NCBI GenBank assembly: GCA_037355855.1
Contig: CM074758.1
Coordinates: forward strand, 4,995,001-5,059,000
Origin: Pseudo-nitzschia pungens
Taxonomy: Eukaryota > Bacillariophyta > Bacillariophyceae > Bacillariales > Bacillariaceae
Length of the DNA: 64,000 bases
Direction of reading: 5' to 3'
The position numbers were made by a program, and so were the translations under genes. Positions 42,607 to 53,138 of this stretch are shown here, piece by piece. The notes beneath the pieces were generated by a model. That model was not told where the DNA came from. It was given only the letters and a program-made list of their open reading frames with translations, and did not search any database. Position 1 is the first letter of the stretch. Each line of letters starts with the position of its first letter.

Positions 42607-42688
42607 CACTGGTGTCTACTGGTGTCTACTGGTGTCTACTGGTGTCTACTGGTGTCGACTGGTGTCGACTGGTGTCGACTGGTGTCGC
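42607..42688. repeat. 10-bp repeat CTGGTGTCTA / CTGGTGTCGA, right array
   Basis: Eight units in the same orientation and variant order as 41889-41960, followed by a GCGCGCG-containing AT-rich segment similar to the one left of the first array. Confidence 0.9.
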
Positions 42689-42849
42689 AGGGGGTTTCGA
42701 GAATTTAGTAATTTTTATTTTCAAATTTTCGTCGCGCGCGGAGAGATTGGATCGTGCGCGATTTTTGGGATGATCGAAGAATTTAATATCTACGAAGTAT
42801 TTTTTTTCCAAAAAATCAACCATGTTCCAATTTGCTCTAATTGCTTCGA

Positions 42850-43060
42850 AATAGGTTTTCAATTGTACCCAATAGTGCCACCGGCAGTCGATCACTCCCA
42901 CGTCTAGTAAGTATCGAACACTTGTGGGAATCGATTATTCATCTCTATTGGTGGATATCGAACATAGGTACAATAGAAAACCTTGGACGTCCACATGGTG
43001 GGATTGAGGTCGGCGGACGCCGCAAAGTATAAAAGAACTCCTGGGATTGAAGACCGACGT
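42850..43060. repeat. Left copy of a ~220-bp inverted repeat
   Basis: AATAGGTTTTC, GCAGTCGATCACTCCCA, GAACACTTGTGGGA and GGTGGATATC recur in reverse at 44240-44476. They bracket the small coding exon at 43850-43984. Confidence 0.65.
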
Positions 43061-43256
43061 GCTTGTAATCTGATAGGTTAGAGTTGTCTTTAGATATTAT
43101 TTATTTACAGGGGTGGATATCGAACATATGTTACATGAAAACCGGAACACCAAAACAGGATCGATCGATCCAAAAAGCGCTCATAGCGCTCAGCAACTCT
43201 AATTCATTACGAAGTATTTCTATTTTTGCAACTTGCAAAAGCAAAATCCACTAAAC

Positions 43257-43335
43257 AACCAAATCGAAATCGACAATGGTGGTGGAGACGCGACAATATA
43301 CAATCGACAATGGTGGTGGAGATGCAGCAGTTTGG
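43257..43335 (+). repeat. R2 dispersed repeat, second copy
   Basis: ATCGACAATGGTGGTGGAGA occurs twice, reverse of the copy at 40676. Confidence 0.6.
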
Positions 43336-43738
43336 TTCCGCAAATCGGAGCTCACGCTGACTGCGGTGTCCTCAATTTGCGCCTCGGCCGCCACCTTTTG
43401 CGTACACAGCATCTTTTGCTTCTTGCGATCGCTTCTTCGACGGTTTCACCATCCTCCACGAAAGACCTTCGGTCGCTGCTGCTGGTGCTGCTGTGGCTCG
43501 TCGTCATTCGAAGTGCTTTCTTGCTTGTCTTTCGTTCGTTCTTCGCTCGCTTGCTTACTCGCTGTTGGGTGGGTGGGAGGCAGTAGTGGAGATGGGTGGA
43601 TTTGGATGGATGGATTGGCCGAAACGGGTTCGGTTCGGTTCGGTTCCGTTCAATCAATCGTTCGTCTCGATTTCGAACAATGATTTGATTCTTGGTCGTG
43701 CGCGATGGCGATCGATCGATTGATTCGCGTGTGGTGTT

Positions 43739-43984
43739 GTGTGGGTTTCGCTCGTTTTTGCGGTTCGCGCTCTGCGTAATTACGGTACAGCAGCTGTTGA
43801 ATCTAACTGTGTGCGATCGATCCTTTTGTTACTGGAACAATTGCTGAGCGCTTCCCGGATCAAGCGCAAAGCAACTGATCTTGCCAAGCGTGGAAAAGAT
43901 CCGGAGGAGTGCCTCCCCAAGATGGTGGACTGGTGCAAGCGCCAGAAGATTCCAGCAAAAGACACTGGAGCAGAGAAGAAATAA
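43739..43984 (+). CDS. Short host-like coding exon, unknown product
   Basis: The last 45 codons (from about 43852) have clear coding character, with KRKATDLAKRGKDPEE and CLPKMVDWCKRQKIPAK, ending in a TAA. Upstream, ATCTAACTG plus a pyrimidine-rich stretch and CTGAG near 43842 could be a branch site and acceptor, so this may be a 3' exon rather than a gene starting at 43739. I do not recognise the family. It lies between two arms of an inverted repeat, which suggests it may have been captured by a mobile element. A partner first exon was not found. Confidence 0.35.
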   Translation: MWVSLVFAVRALRNYGTAAVESNCVRSILLLLEQLLSASRIKRKATDLAKRGKDPEECLPKMVDWCKRQKIPAKDTGAEKK

Positions 43985-44239
43985 ACTTTATTATTAGTAA
44001 TTATCTATGATTAGTTGTAGATTGTCGCGTTGTAGTAGATTGTTGATTGCTTGCTGTAGTGTTTTGATGTTACCATCAGCAAAATTATGAGCTGCTGCTG
44101 CCTACTGTTGTTTGCTGCTGTTTGCTGGAGTGGATCGATCGATCGATTTTTCGGTTCCGGACTTTCATGTACCGGTATGTTCGTTATCCAGACATGTAGA
44201 GCTACAATAGTAGCTAAAGAGAGGTCCAACACCTCTGAG

Positions 44240-44476
44240 TCCCAGCAGTTCTTCTATACTTTGCGGCGCTGGTCGACTTCAATCCCACCATCTGGACGTC
44301 CAAGGTTTTCTAGTGTACCTATGTTTGATATCCACCAATGGAGATGAGTAGAATCGAATCCCACAAGTGTTCGATACATAGCTGTGGGAGTGACACGGGA
44401 GTGACGTGGGAGTGACATGGGAGTGATCGACTACCGGCCCTATCGGGGTACAAGCGAAAACCTATTACAAATAAAC
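44240..44476. repeat. Right copy of the ~220-bp inverted repeat
   Basis: Reverse of 42850-43060, here with GTGGGAGTGACACGGGAGTG, a GGGAGTGAC triplication missing from the left copy. Confidence 0.65.
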
Positions 44477-44496
44477 TGGAGCAGACTGGAGCAAAC

Positions 44497-44640
44497 TCTA
44501 ATTCATTATTATTTCTATTTTTGCAACTCTGTAAAAGCAAATCCCCCACTAAACTACCGCTAAGAAATACAACCAAAATCGACAATCGACAATCGACAAT
44601 CGACAATCGACAATGGTGGAGCCGGAGACGCGACAATCAT
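44497..44640 (+). repeat. Foldback terminus copy plus R2 repeat
   Basis: TCTAATTCATTATTATTTCT to CCCACTAAAC (44554) repeats the 43196-43256 terminus. R2, with five ATCGACA units, follows to 44640. Confidence 0.6.
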
Positions 44641-45398
44641 CGGTAGTAATTGAACTATGACCGATATTCAATACTGTTGAGCAAGACACAGGTCACCGCA
44701 ACTGCAGGATGCGGGTGGGGGACACGCCCGCACCTCCACGCACACCACCTGTGAACTTGCCGCGCGCGCCGTGACGAGCACTACGACGTATGTGAGGAAG
44801 GTCCCAATGGTAGGTAGGTAAGTGTCACGAGAGGGCCGACAGCGCGCGTACTGTAGACGGGCACAATGCGGTGCCCGCACAAGGTACGCAGTCGCTACCG
44901 GGCACGGAGGTGCGGGACGATGCCTTCCCCATCTGCTCACCTCATTGTCCCTTGGCCAACACCAAGCCGACGACAATGAGGAGTGCTGTTCCCTGTGGGA
45001 GCGGATCAACAAAACTCCCGCCCGCCCACCCGGCAAGGACTCTCTGTGCACTGTACTAACCCTACATACCCCTACTACATAGGGGTCCCACCCTGATTAG
45101 GGTTCGGGTTAGTGACTAGATAGCTACCGCGCACACGCGCGCGCACGCTATACCACACATTCGCCTAAAGCTTCGTCAATCCGCCATCACTACAGAATAG
45201 ACATAGTGTATACCGCGTATGACCTAGTATAGACAAATGTGAGCACAGAGTACGTGCACTCCGAAGTTGACGTACACCCGAGACGGCGCCGGGGTATCCC
45301 ATAGGATACGGTATGTGTGCGTTCCTAATAACTGAACGTTTGCCGTACAACTAAGTAGAAAATGTACCACGAAAATAAAAACTCTAAAATACTACGTA
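44641..45398. other. GC-rich islet followed by spacer
   Basis: Positions 44690-45060 are markedly GC-rich, with GCGCGCGCCG and GCCCGCCCACC, unlike the AT-rich neighbours. Open frames on both strands show no recognisable family. CTAACCCTACATACCCC and TTAGGGTTCGGGTTAG near 45057-45112 look telomere-like but are isolated. Nothing firm can be called. Confidence 0.4.
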
Positions 45399-45489
45399 CT
45401 ACAAAGTTCTTATCAGCTGTCCCCGGGTTCTGCGTCCCCGACTACTAATTTCTACTGAAACCCGGGGACAGCTGATAGGAATTCTGTAG
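45399..45489. mobile_element. 91-bp foldback MITE, copy 2
   Basis: Nearly identical to 39001-39091, with TA flanks at 45397-45398 and 45490-45491. Confidence 0.8.
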
Positions 45490-45925
45490 TATTTAATTAC
45501 AGTATCTTATTTTTTCATTGTTGCCGCGGGTTGCTTTCTTGCGTGCTTGCTTGCATGCGGAGTAGTAGTGGTAGTGGTAGTGGTAGTAGTGGTAAGGTTA
45601 GTGCCGCGAACGAAGCTAATCTTATTACAGTACCGCTGGCTGCTTGCTTGCTTGCTAGTACAGTACAGTACTAGCAGTAGCAGTAGGTAGCGGAAGCAGT
45701 ACTAAACCTTGCCACACTCTAATTTGTACATCGTCTTATCTGGCTTGTTGGTTGCAATACGGTAAACAATCGAAAAAAGGAGGAGGTCTATTCTAATTCT
45801 CGGTTCGATGGGGTGGCACATACAATGTTTGTTGATGTCTGCTTAAGTAATATTCCATAGAATCTGCTATTTAAAGCTGCTCCGGTAAAATGTAATGACA
45901 ATAAGCATTATACTAAGACTTACCT
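45490..45925. other. Intergenic with GTAGTGGTAGTGG microsatellite
   Basis: GTAGTGGTAGTGGTAGTGG lies at about 45562-45597. No gene. Confidence 0.5.
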
Positions 45926-45927
45926 GC

Positions 45928-46012
45928 AGTCCAAAATACCGTATCGATGACTCTTATGTGAGCGTTCAAAAATCGTGTATCGTTAAGAGTCATCGATACA
46001 GTATTTTGGACC
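45928..46012. mobile_element. 85-bp foldback sequence
   Basis: GTCCAAAATACCGTATCGAT with GACTCTTA and its reverse TAAGAGTCATCGATAC...GGAC form arms of about 28-29 bp around a 27-bp loop. The termini differ from the TA-flanked MITEs, so it is a separate family. Confidence 0.65.
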
Positions 46013-46075
46013 AGAGGTAGTATAATATATAACCTTACTGTACATTTACTCGTAACCTTTAAAAGCCTTACGGTA

Positions 46076-46177
46076 CTACAAAATTCCTATCAGCTGTCCC
46101 CTGGTTCTACATCCCCAACTACGGTAATCTTACTCGTTTCTACGGAAGCCGGGGGACAGCTGATAGGAATTTTGTAT
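46076..46177. mobile_element. 102-bp foldback MITE, copy 3
   Basis: Diverged relative of 39001-39091 with an internal ACGGTAATCTTACTCG insert; TA flanks at 46074-46075 and 46178-46179. It ends 221 bp upstream of the glycosyltransferase-like start codon. Confidence 0.7.
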
Positions 46178-46398
46178 TAAGGTTACGTACGAGTACTTGT
46201 ACGTTATGGTTGTATTTACGGTTGTGCTTCGTAATTAACCTCACCAAGAAGCATCTTCCTCCGAGCGAACAACAACCTCAACAACCCCAACAGAAACAGC
46301 ACACAGCACACAGCATAGACGAACACAAACGCCGTGAGTTCCGTCATTGAACAACAAAAGAAACCACAAAACATCCACATCCAAAACCGACCAGCACA

Positions 46399-47451
46399 AT
46401 GAAGATGCACGACATTGGCGTCTCCAAAATAACCGCGGTGTTATTGATTTTGGTTTCGGTTCTTAACATCGCGCTTTTTTCGAAGTACGTGAAGGACGCA
46501 ACACAAAGCAAGTCCCAGCAAACGCCGGCTGTCATATCCGACGAGAGCAACATCATTGTCATGGTGATGGGACAGAAGAATTATTTCCCCCTGTGGCTAG
46601 ATCGTCTCGAAAAGATGAATGCAAGGCTCACGTTTATTTTTGCGTCCTACGACGAGGAGATTCGCGACGATGATGCAATGGTGACCGGTTTCACTGGGTC
46701 GTTGGATTTTTACAACATGTACATTCCCAGTACGAGGTGGGAAGAGGGGAGGACCTTGCAGGGAGAGAAAGCCATCGAATTGGAAGTGCGTCGCGGGAAA
46801 CAGTTTGACTGGTGGGTCTTTCTCGACGACGATATCAGACTCGATTGCGAAGCCCCCTTGTCTACCGAAAACGAAGGCTGTTGGCAGCATGTCTTTGACG
46901 TTCTCAACAGCAAGGATTTGGCGAGCAAAATAACAGCCGTCAATGTTAGGCAGTATATTGCGGGCCAGAAAATGACAGCCGTGAGCAACTACGATATGAA
47001 CTTTGCTGCGTACAAGAGGGAATACCTTAGGTACATCCATCCATACGGAGTGACACCACAAGACGGGAGTGCTTGGATGAGCGGCGTGTTGGTTTTTTGT
47101 CAGATGCAAGAATGCATGCCGTCATCAGTATACTGGCCGCCACACATGAAGGTCGACAATCCCGATCATCGGCCCTACGAGAGGGGCTTTGACTGGGACA
47201 TGCTGTTGTACATGCTGAGGGTCAACTTTGGCGGTCACTTCGATCACTGTTTGAAAATGAAGGACAACATGCAACTGATTGAACACGGAATCTTTGCTAC
47301 GCCACTCGCGGACAACATGGAAGAGCTACAGGCATTGATTCCGGATCCACAATTCAACAAGCCTTCTTGCGCATCCCTGGCAGAACGATTCGAGCGGTGG
47401 GAGATTGGTGTGAAACAAAGAATGTACAACCGAGAAATGTTGCCTGCATGA
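46399..47451 (+). CDS. Type II membrane glycosyltransferase-like protein
   Basis: The 350-residue product has a short cytosolic N-terminus, one transmembrane segment (residues 10-28, ITAVLLILVSVLNIALF) and a luminal domain, the layout of Golgi glycosyltransferases. WWVFLDDDIRLDC holds three Asp residues (143-145), a likely metal- and sugar-nucleotide-binding DxD motif. Other features are YNMYIPSTRW before it and GFDWDMLLYMLR with CLKMKDNMQLIEHG after it. The frame is intact with ACAATG as start, so it is a real host gene. The donor and acceptor sugars cannot be told from this. A MITE sits just upstream and a solo LTR 67 bp after the stop. Confidence 0.8.
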   Translation: MKMHDIGVSKITAVLLILVSVLNIALFSKYVKDATQSKSQQTPAVISDESNIIVMVMGQKNYFPLWLDRLEKMNARLTFIFASYDEEIRDDDAMVTGFTGSLDFYNMYIPSTRWEEGRTLQGEKAIELEVRRGKQFDWWVFLDDDIRLDCEAPLSTENEGCWQHVFDVLNSKDLASKITAVNVRQYIAGQKMTAVSNYDMNFAAYKREYLRYIHPYGVTPQDGSAWMSGVLVFCQMQECMPSSVYWPPHMKVDNPDHRPYERGFDWDMLLYMLRVNFGGHFDHCLKMKDNMQLIEHGIFATPLADNMEELQALIPDPQFNKPSCASLAERFERWEIGVKQRMYNREMLPA

Positions 47452-47806
47452 GTAACTGTACCGTATAATACCAATAGCTGGTCGGAGAGCGACAGGATCC
47501 TATTCGATTGCATTCGTATCGAGTGTTTGGAGGGCTCGTAAAGCCGTGTAGATTTGTACCCTACGAGGTTTGAGTTTCTTTTAATTGTTTATTTACATTG
47601 TTAAATTCTGAATCCTTTAGATTACTGAGATGATCATTCCGACCACCGATTCTCCATTCTCATCTCCTATTTCCTGTTCTTATTCTTATCCACACAATTA
47701 TAATTTCTCCGCGCGAATTTTGAAAACCGACTTAAGTAATCTCGCCTAACGGCGAGAACCCCAACCACCAATTTCACCATGGCAGATTTTATCACCAACA
47801 CACTAT

Positions 47807-48188
47807 TGTTTGGACGTGACGTACATATGCACGTAGGATGTGCTTCGTAAGACTATTGAATGAAATAAGACCATTGAATATGGACTGGACCGGGAATAAA
47901 GATGACCGGGACTAGAGACATTGCAAAATAGAGAAAGACCGATGAGTCATCAACAAAGAAAGAGAATTAAGTGAATCAGCAATAAAGAGAATTAAGTGAA
48001 TCAGCAATAAAGAGAATCAAGTGAATAACACGAGAATGCATGTAAGAGAGGAAACAATCAAATAAACAACAGAATGGACCATTCACTCAGTAATCGAAAT
48101 ACTCAGGATTTAACAATGTAATTAAACAATTAAGAAACTCAAACCTCGTAGGGTACAAAATCTACCGACTTTACGAGCCCTCCAAACA
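47807..48188 (+). repeat. 5' LTR of the gag-only element
   Basis: 382 bp; contains three units of AAAGAGAATTAAGTGAATCA-like repeat near 47960-48020. Confidence 0.9.
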
Positions 48189-48930
48189 TTCTTCGAAGAA
48201 TTCTATCTCGTTAGGGGAGCGCTCGAAAGACGAGAGACCAGTACAGTGGGGGAGAGAGTATCGACTGATCTATCCGTCAACGACGAAACGACGGATACGA
48301 TTGCAGAAGAACGTTGATTGATCTATCCGCAGTGCGAAATAAGGAAGCGACGAAACGCGGATACGATTGCAGAAGAGAAGATTGAATTACGATTACGAAT
48401 TGGACTGACGGGAAAGGGCCTCAGTCTTGCAGGTGATAAACGAATCACAAGGATCTATTCGGAGAAGAAAGGGCCGAATACGATTGAAGAACAACGACGA
48501 TAACAAGGATCTATTCGGAGAAGAAAGAGCCGAATACGATTTAATTGTCATCAGATCGATCCGGAGCATAGAACGAGGGCACGGATACGGTTTGGATCTG
48601 TCCAGCGGAAGCGGATAAGATTGCGGTGGACTAAGGGAGCAGACCAAGAGGTAATATAAAGCCAGTCCTGCAGACAGCACTGATCAGCTGTGGATCTATT
48701 CTGGAGAGCTAACAAATTGCACCGAATACGATCATTATCGACTCGCTGAGACGAGTACGATTGCGGAAGAAAGAAATTACATTTGGACCAACGAAAAGAA
48801 TTTGGTCTTGCAGGCGATTTGATTCAACGAACAATCGCAAAAGAAAACAGAACAAGCACAAGAAGGATCTATTTGCGGAGACGAATACGATCGAACAACA
48901 GAGAGGATCTATCCGCGGATACGGATACGA
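48189..48930 (+). other. Leader with tandem GGATCTATTCGG repeats
   Basis: Irregular units of GGATCTATYCGSAGA and ACGATTGCAGAAGAA occupy the leader. A 63-codon open frame at 48427 is in phase with gag but stops before it. The function of the leader repeats is unknown; packaging is possible. Confidence 0.5.
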
Positions 48931-49983
48931 TTGAAAGAAGAAGCAAACGAGTCGGCGTCGCGGTTTATTGTCGGACGATCGACGCGAAGCAGCTGTACCT
49001 TGGTGTTATCGGACGGCGGCAATATTACGGAAGAAGAAAACAAGGAGACAGTTCGGAACTGGCCAAGAGGACGAGTGCATCGGATCTTTGACGAGCTGTT
49101 CAAATTATACAGAAGGACGGATACATCTGATAGGATTCAGTTGGATAAGGACCTAAAGGCAGTTACGATGGGGGCATTGGATCCCCCGAGGGAAATTTTT
49201 GAACGATTGTTTGGACTGATGCAGAAATACCAGTACAAGACAATCCAACCAACAGAGGATGAGTTATTTGCAACACTACTCAGTGGGGTTCCGCAGTACC
49301 TGGTGATCTCGTTGACGACCATATTGAACGATTTACGAGATGCGGATACACCAACATATGACATCTGGGAGAAGCTGGAGAGGACGGCGACAAATTTGTA
49401 CAATTCAGTGATTGTTTTGAAGGGACGTCAGTCCCAGCCCAGACCTAATGATATGAGCCTCCTTGGCGCAGATATCAACAAGAATGTTAATAACAATAGC
49501 AACGGCGGATATGATGTTGGTGATGATGATGACGGTGATAACAGCAGCGAAGGCGGCAGCAACGACGACTATGAAGGTGGAAGCGACGACGAACATGATG
49601 GCGGCAGGCGCAGCGGCAACAACGGCGGCTATGATGGTGGCAGGCGCAGCGGCAATAACGGCGGCAGTAGGCGCAGCGGCAACAACGGTGGCACGGGAAA
49701 AGCCCACTCCGCAATGGCCTGGTTAACCTATACGATTTGCCGCTGGTGTCAGGAGAAGGGGCATATTGCAAAGAACTGTCCACTCCGTGAAAATGACATT
49801 CCAAAGATAAAACCATTATGTGCTGTCTGTGATGGCATCCATGCCACAATACAATGTTGGGAAATTGAAAGAAATAAGGATCAACGTCCAGCGAACTGGA
49901 CGTCTAAACTGACAGACGAATTTAAGGCGCGAGAGCTTGATACGGAGCTCTCTGGCCTCGCACTCGTATTCCAATCCCTTTGA
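48931..49983 (+). CDS. Gag protein of the gag-only element
   Basis: The 350-residue frame has a helical gag core (residues 50-165; FGLMQKYQYKTIQP, LLSGVPQYLVISLTTILNDL). A Gly/Asn/Asp/Ser/Arg-rich linker (residues 180-258) has repeats of GGRRSGNNGG. A classical zinc knuckle CRWCQEKGHIAKNC (C270, C273, H278, C283) and a second CAVCDGIHATIQC motif (from C297) follow. This order fits a Copia-type gag that coats the RNA. The true start may lie slightly upstream if a non-AUG or spliced leader is used; 48931 is the first in-frame Met after the leader. Confidence 0.85.
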   Translation: MKEEANESASRFIVGRSTRSSCTLVLSDGGNITEEENKETVRNWPRGRVHRIFDELFKLYRRTDTSDRIQLDKDLKAVTMGALDPPREIFERLFGLMQKYQYKTIQPTEDELFATLLSGVPQYLVISLTTILNDLRDADTPTYDIWEKLERTATNLYNSVIVLKGRQSQPRPNDMSLLGADINKNVNNNSNGGYDVGDDDDGDNSSEGGSNDDYEGGSDDEHDGGRRSGNNGGYDGGRRSGNNGGSRRSGNNGGTGKAHSAMAWLTYTICRWCQEKGHIAKNCPLRENDIPKIKPLCAVCDGIHATIQCWEIERNKDQRPANWTSKLTDEFKARELDTELSGLALVFQSL

Positions 49984-51037
49984 ATCAGGGTAGTGAGGTG
50001 ATTTGATGATTTTATGATTCAATGGATAATGGAATGCTGAAAGGATACAAAGGAATAGGACGTTAACGAGCGAAGCGCGAAGCGGGTACAAAGGAATAGG
50101 ACGTTAACGAGCGAAACGGATACAGGTCGGTCACATGGAACGATTGAATTGAACGATTTAAGGAGCAGTGGTAGAGGTTGAAGAAACACGATACGGATGA
50201 ATGAACGAGCAGCCGATTGAACGATTTAAGGATCAGTGGTAAAGGTTGAACCAAAGAGCGAATGATACGATCGCATAGTGTGGAGTCTATAGAAGCGAAA
50301 GAATGGAAGAAATTGATTTCAGGATGGAAGCGAATGAATATGGGAAGCGGAGTAATTGAAAGAAGAATATCACATGAAAGCTTGATTTGGTCGAACGGTA
50401 GACGTATCGGATCGATTAAAAAAAACGGCAAGCTTGATTCGGTTGAACGGTAGACGTATCGGATCAACTGAAAACGGCACTTATGAAAGATTTAATGAAT
50501 GATGATTACACGGCGAATATAGAAAGATGATGCAGAGCATGGAGGTATGAAATGGATCAATCGTAACATGGAGCGATTTGATTGTGTGGAAGCGCAACTG
50601 ATCGATTACAACATTGACCGAAAGATCATTGCGTCGATATGGTTCGAACGAATGGTGAAGTGAATTACGGAGCGATTTGATTGTATGAAAGATTGATTGT
50701 AACATGACGGAATGAATCGATTGATAGGAAATAAGTGTTCGAGCGATGGACGAGACAAAGATCACTCGATGGACAACAGGTAGGAAGGAAAGATTACAAA
50801 TGAAAAGAGTTTTACAAAGAGTTTGAGCATTGAACGAATACGGTGATAAAGAGTTGAACGAATGCGAAGATTGAGACGAGTTTGAATGAAGATCTGATAT
50901 TACGACAACGAAGAGATCCAATGGATTGGTGACGAAACGTCAACAAGAATTTGAGTAAAGTGTGATTATGATGAAACGGAAGTTCGGAAGTTCGATTGAA
51001 GGAAGTGTGATTCAAAAGTCTTTGAAGCAGGGTAGTG
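49984..51037 (+). other. Long 3' untranslated part with GAACGATT repeats
   Basis: About 1 kb between gag and the 3' LTR contains diffuse repeats (GAACGATTTAAGGA, GGAGCGATTTGATTGT, ACGGTAGACGTATCGGATC). No pol motif on either strand. AGCAGGGTAGTG just before 51038 may act as polypurine tract. Confidence 0.6.
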
Positions 51038-51419
51038 TGTTTGGACGTGACGTACATATGCACGTAGGATGTGCTTCGTAAGACTATTGAATGAAATAAG
51101 ACCATTGAATATGGACTGGACCGGGAATAAAGATGACCGGGACTAGAGACATTGCAAAATAGAGAAAGACCGATGAGTCATCAACAAAGAAAGAGAATTA
51201 AGTGAATCAGCAATAAAGAGAATTAAGTGAATCAGCAATAAAGAGAATCAAGTGAATAACACGAGAATGCATGTAAGAGAGGAAACAATCAAATAAACAA
51301 CAGAATGGACCATTCACTCAGTAATCGAAATACTCAGGATTTAACAATGTAATTAAACAATTAAGAAACTCAAACCTCGTAGGGTACAAAATCTACCGAC
51401 TTTACGAGCCCTCCAAACA
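51038..51419 (+). repeat. 3' LTR of the gag-only element
   Basis: Same length and, by eye, same sequence as the 5' LTR. Confidence 0.9.
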
Positions 51420-51950
51420 ACTATACTCTGTTTAATTGACTCCCCTACACCTCCACGGACAGTCCCTGGAGCGCTAGTTCACCGTCTCTGCAACAGCTTC
51501 CCAAATCACCGCTCAGCGATTGTTTTTACTCTCGCTGCTGACCACCATCCCTGCCACGTTCCTCCGTCTCCACTGACCTATGACAACAACACACCCCGTT
51601 TAAATGACTCCTCCTACACCTCCTGGGACAGTCCCCGGAGCGCTAGTTTACAGTCTCTCAACACAGTTCCTTGGAACGCTCGGGCCGCCGCCCGAGCGTT
51701 CCAAATCACCGCTCAGCGATCGTTTTTATTCTCGCCGCCGACCACCATCCCCGCTACGTTTTTCAGTCTCCACTGACCTATGACAACAACACACTCTATT
51801 TAACTGAATCCTACACTACTACTCCCAGGACAGTCCCTGGAGCGCTAGTTTACAGTCTCTACAATACAGTTACCGCTCGGGCCCGAACCTGAGCCTCCCC
51901 GACCACCGCTCAGCGAGTGTTTATTCTCGCCGCAGCTCCCATCCCCTACT
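51420..51950 (-). repeat. Three ~175-bp tandem units in the solo LTR
   Basis: Units share GACAGTCCCTGGAGCGCTAG, CACCGCTCAGCGA and TCTCGCCGCCGACCACCATC. The second unit holds a perfect 12-bp-stem hairpin (51673-51702, GGAACGCTCGGG / CCCGAGCGTTCC). Confidence 0.75.
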
Positions 51951-53138
51951 TCATCCATCCGTCCTTTACAGATACCACTACCCCGACAACCTCGGACTTT
52001 ACCCACACCGATTCAATCCAGATCTCAGTTCTATCCATTAAAGCCACAGCCGCGACGGCCTTGAGTTTGGTGTCCTCCCACGGTGCCTCCCTTCAACCCA
52101 CGAGGTTGTGTTACCCTTCACCGTTCCCTTCACCATGCACTAGCCCCGCCTCCTTGGCTTCCGTTCCCTACATCACCGGCACCCATCAGCACCAGGGGCC
52201 CCGTCGGCTCCTCCTCCAGCTACACCCAACCATGGTCCCCAATCGGACCATTCCCGACGACTCGACAGCAACATCTCTTTGACCTTTCCTCCCAACATGT
52301 GATCTTTCTGCCCTCTGGTCCTATTGATATTTTTCCTGGTCCTTTTTGATATTTTTCTTACAACCCCTACACGATATCTCTGGACCAAGGGACATTATCA
52401 ATCGGTTCTCCAGTCTCCGCATCGAGTCCGCATACTTCTCTCCCGTTCCTCAAGTTTATCAGCACGCCCGACCAGTTTTCATCCAATATTTGGCGGTATT
52501 GTTTTCGCATTACCAACTCCGCATGACATTCCCAACTTTTATTTATACTCCCAAATGACAACACCAACTTTTATTTATACTCCCAACTTATCGGAGCGCT
52601 ATTAACTGGCTACTAATAGCAATCCAACCACGTCATCATTGGTTTGCGAATGATTCCTGCTCGCCGTCCCTGTACTCCTACGGACCAGGATATAGCCTCT
52701 TTCCTGCTTCTCAATCTCCGACCTACCACTAATTACTCTTTTCCCATTCATCTGCTCCTTCAAGTTTATCATACAATATTGAGGGGTATTGTCCGTGCCT
52801 ACCGAATGCCAGTCTCCGATTACAGTTTTTATCCCAACTCTTATTTATCTCCCACCTACTTTCAATAGGGCGCTATTACTTGGGCACTAATAGCACCCCA
52901 CTACCAACATCATCACCAGGCACGGTTCAAGATTGCCGTGATCATCTTCAGATCACTTGCTTCTATCCTGATTCTCCAACCTCCGTACCTTCCACCTTAT
53001 ACTCTTCCAAACTCCTTCTACTCCTATTTTTCAGTCCATTCGATATACCTACCATCCTGACCTCGACCAGCACTCTAAACCAAGGACCCAAGAAGTTTCT
53101 CTCCGCCTGATGTAATCACATTCGTGGTTGATTGTTAC
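51951..53138 (-). other. Middle of the solo LTR, pyrimidine-rich on the plus strand
   Basis: No gene recognised. A roughly 290-bp unit with CTTTTATTTATACTCCCA and GCGCTATTAACTGG occurs twice, diverged (about 52540-52640 and 52820-52900). Confidence 0.45.

Larger units (their letters stand above)
41689..43256. mobile_element. Foldback-like element carrying satellite cargo
   Basis: The left end GTTTAGATTTGCATTTGCAA and the reverse of the right end, GTTTAGTGGATTTTGCTTTT, continue inward to a shared CAAAAATAGAAAT and TGAATTAG. Inside are two 10-bp repeat arrays around an 8-bp array. A further copy of the right end lies at 44497-44554, so the element may be duplicated or extend to 44554. Confidence 0.45.
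47807..51419 (+). mobile_element. Gag-only LTR retrotransposon (TR-GAG type), complete
   Basis: 382-bp LTRs (47807-48188 and 51038-51419) run TGTTTGGACG...CCCTCCAAACA and appear identical. ACTAT flanks both sides (47802-47806 and 51420-51424). The 2.85 kb interior contains one gag gene and no protease, RT or integrase. It must depend on a partner elsewhere. Identical LTRs mean a very recent insertion, into a relative's LTR. Confidence 0.92.

Noticed and set aside
42052..42609. Minus-strand frames rich in VRLFVCSYVR
   Set aside because: They are translations of the 8-bp ACGAACAK array and have no non-repetitive part.
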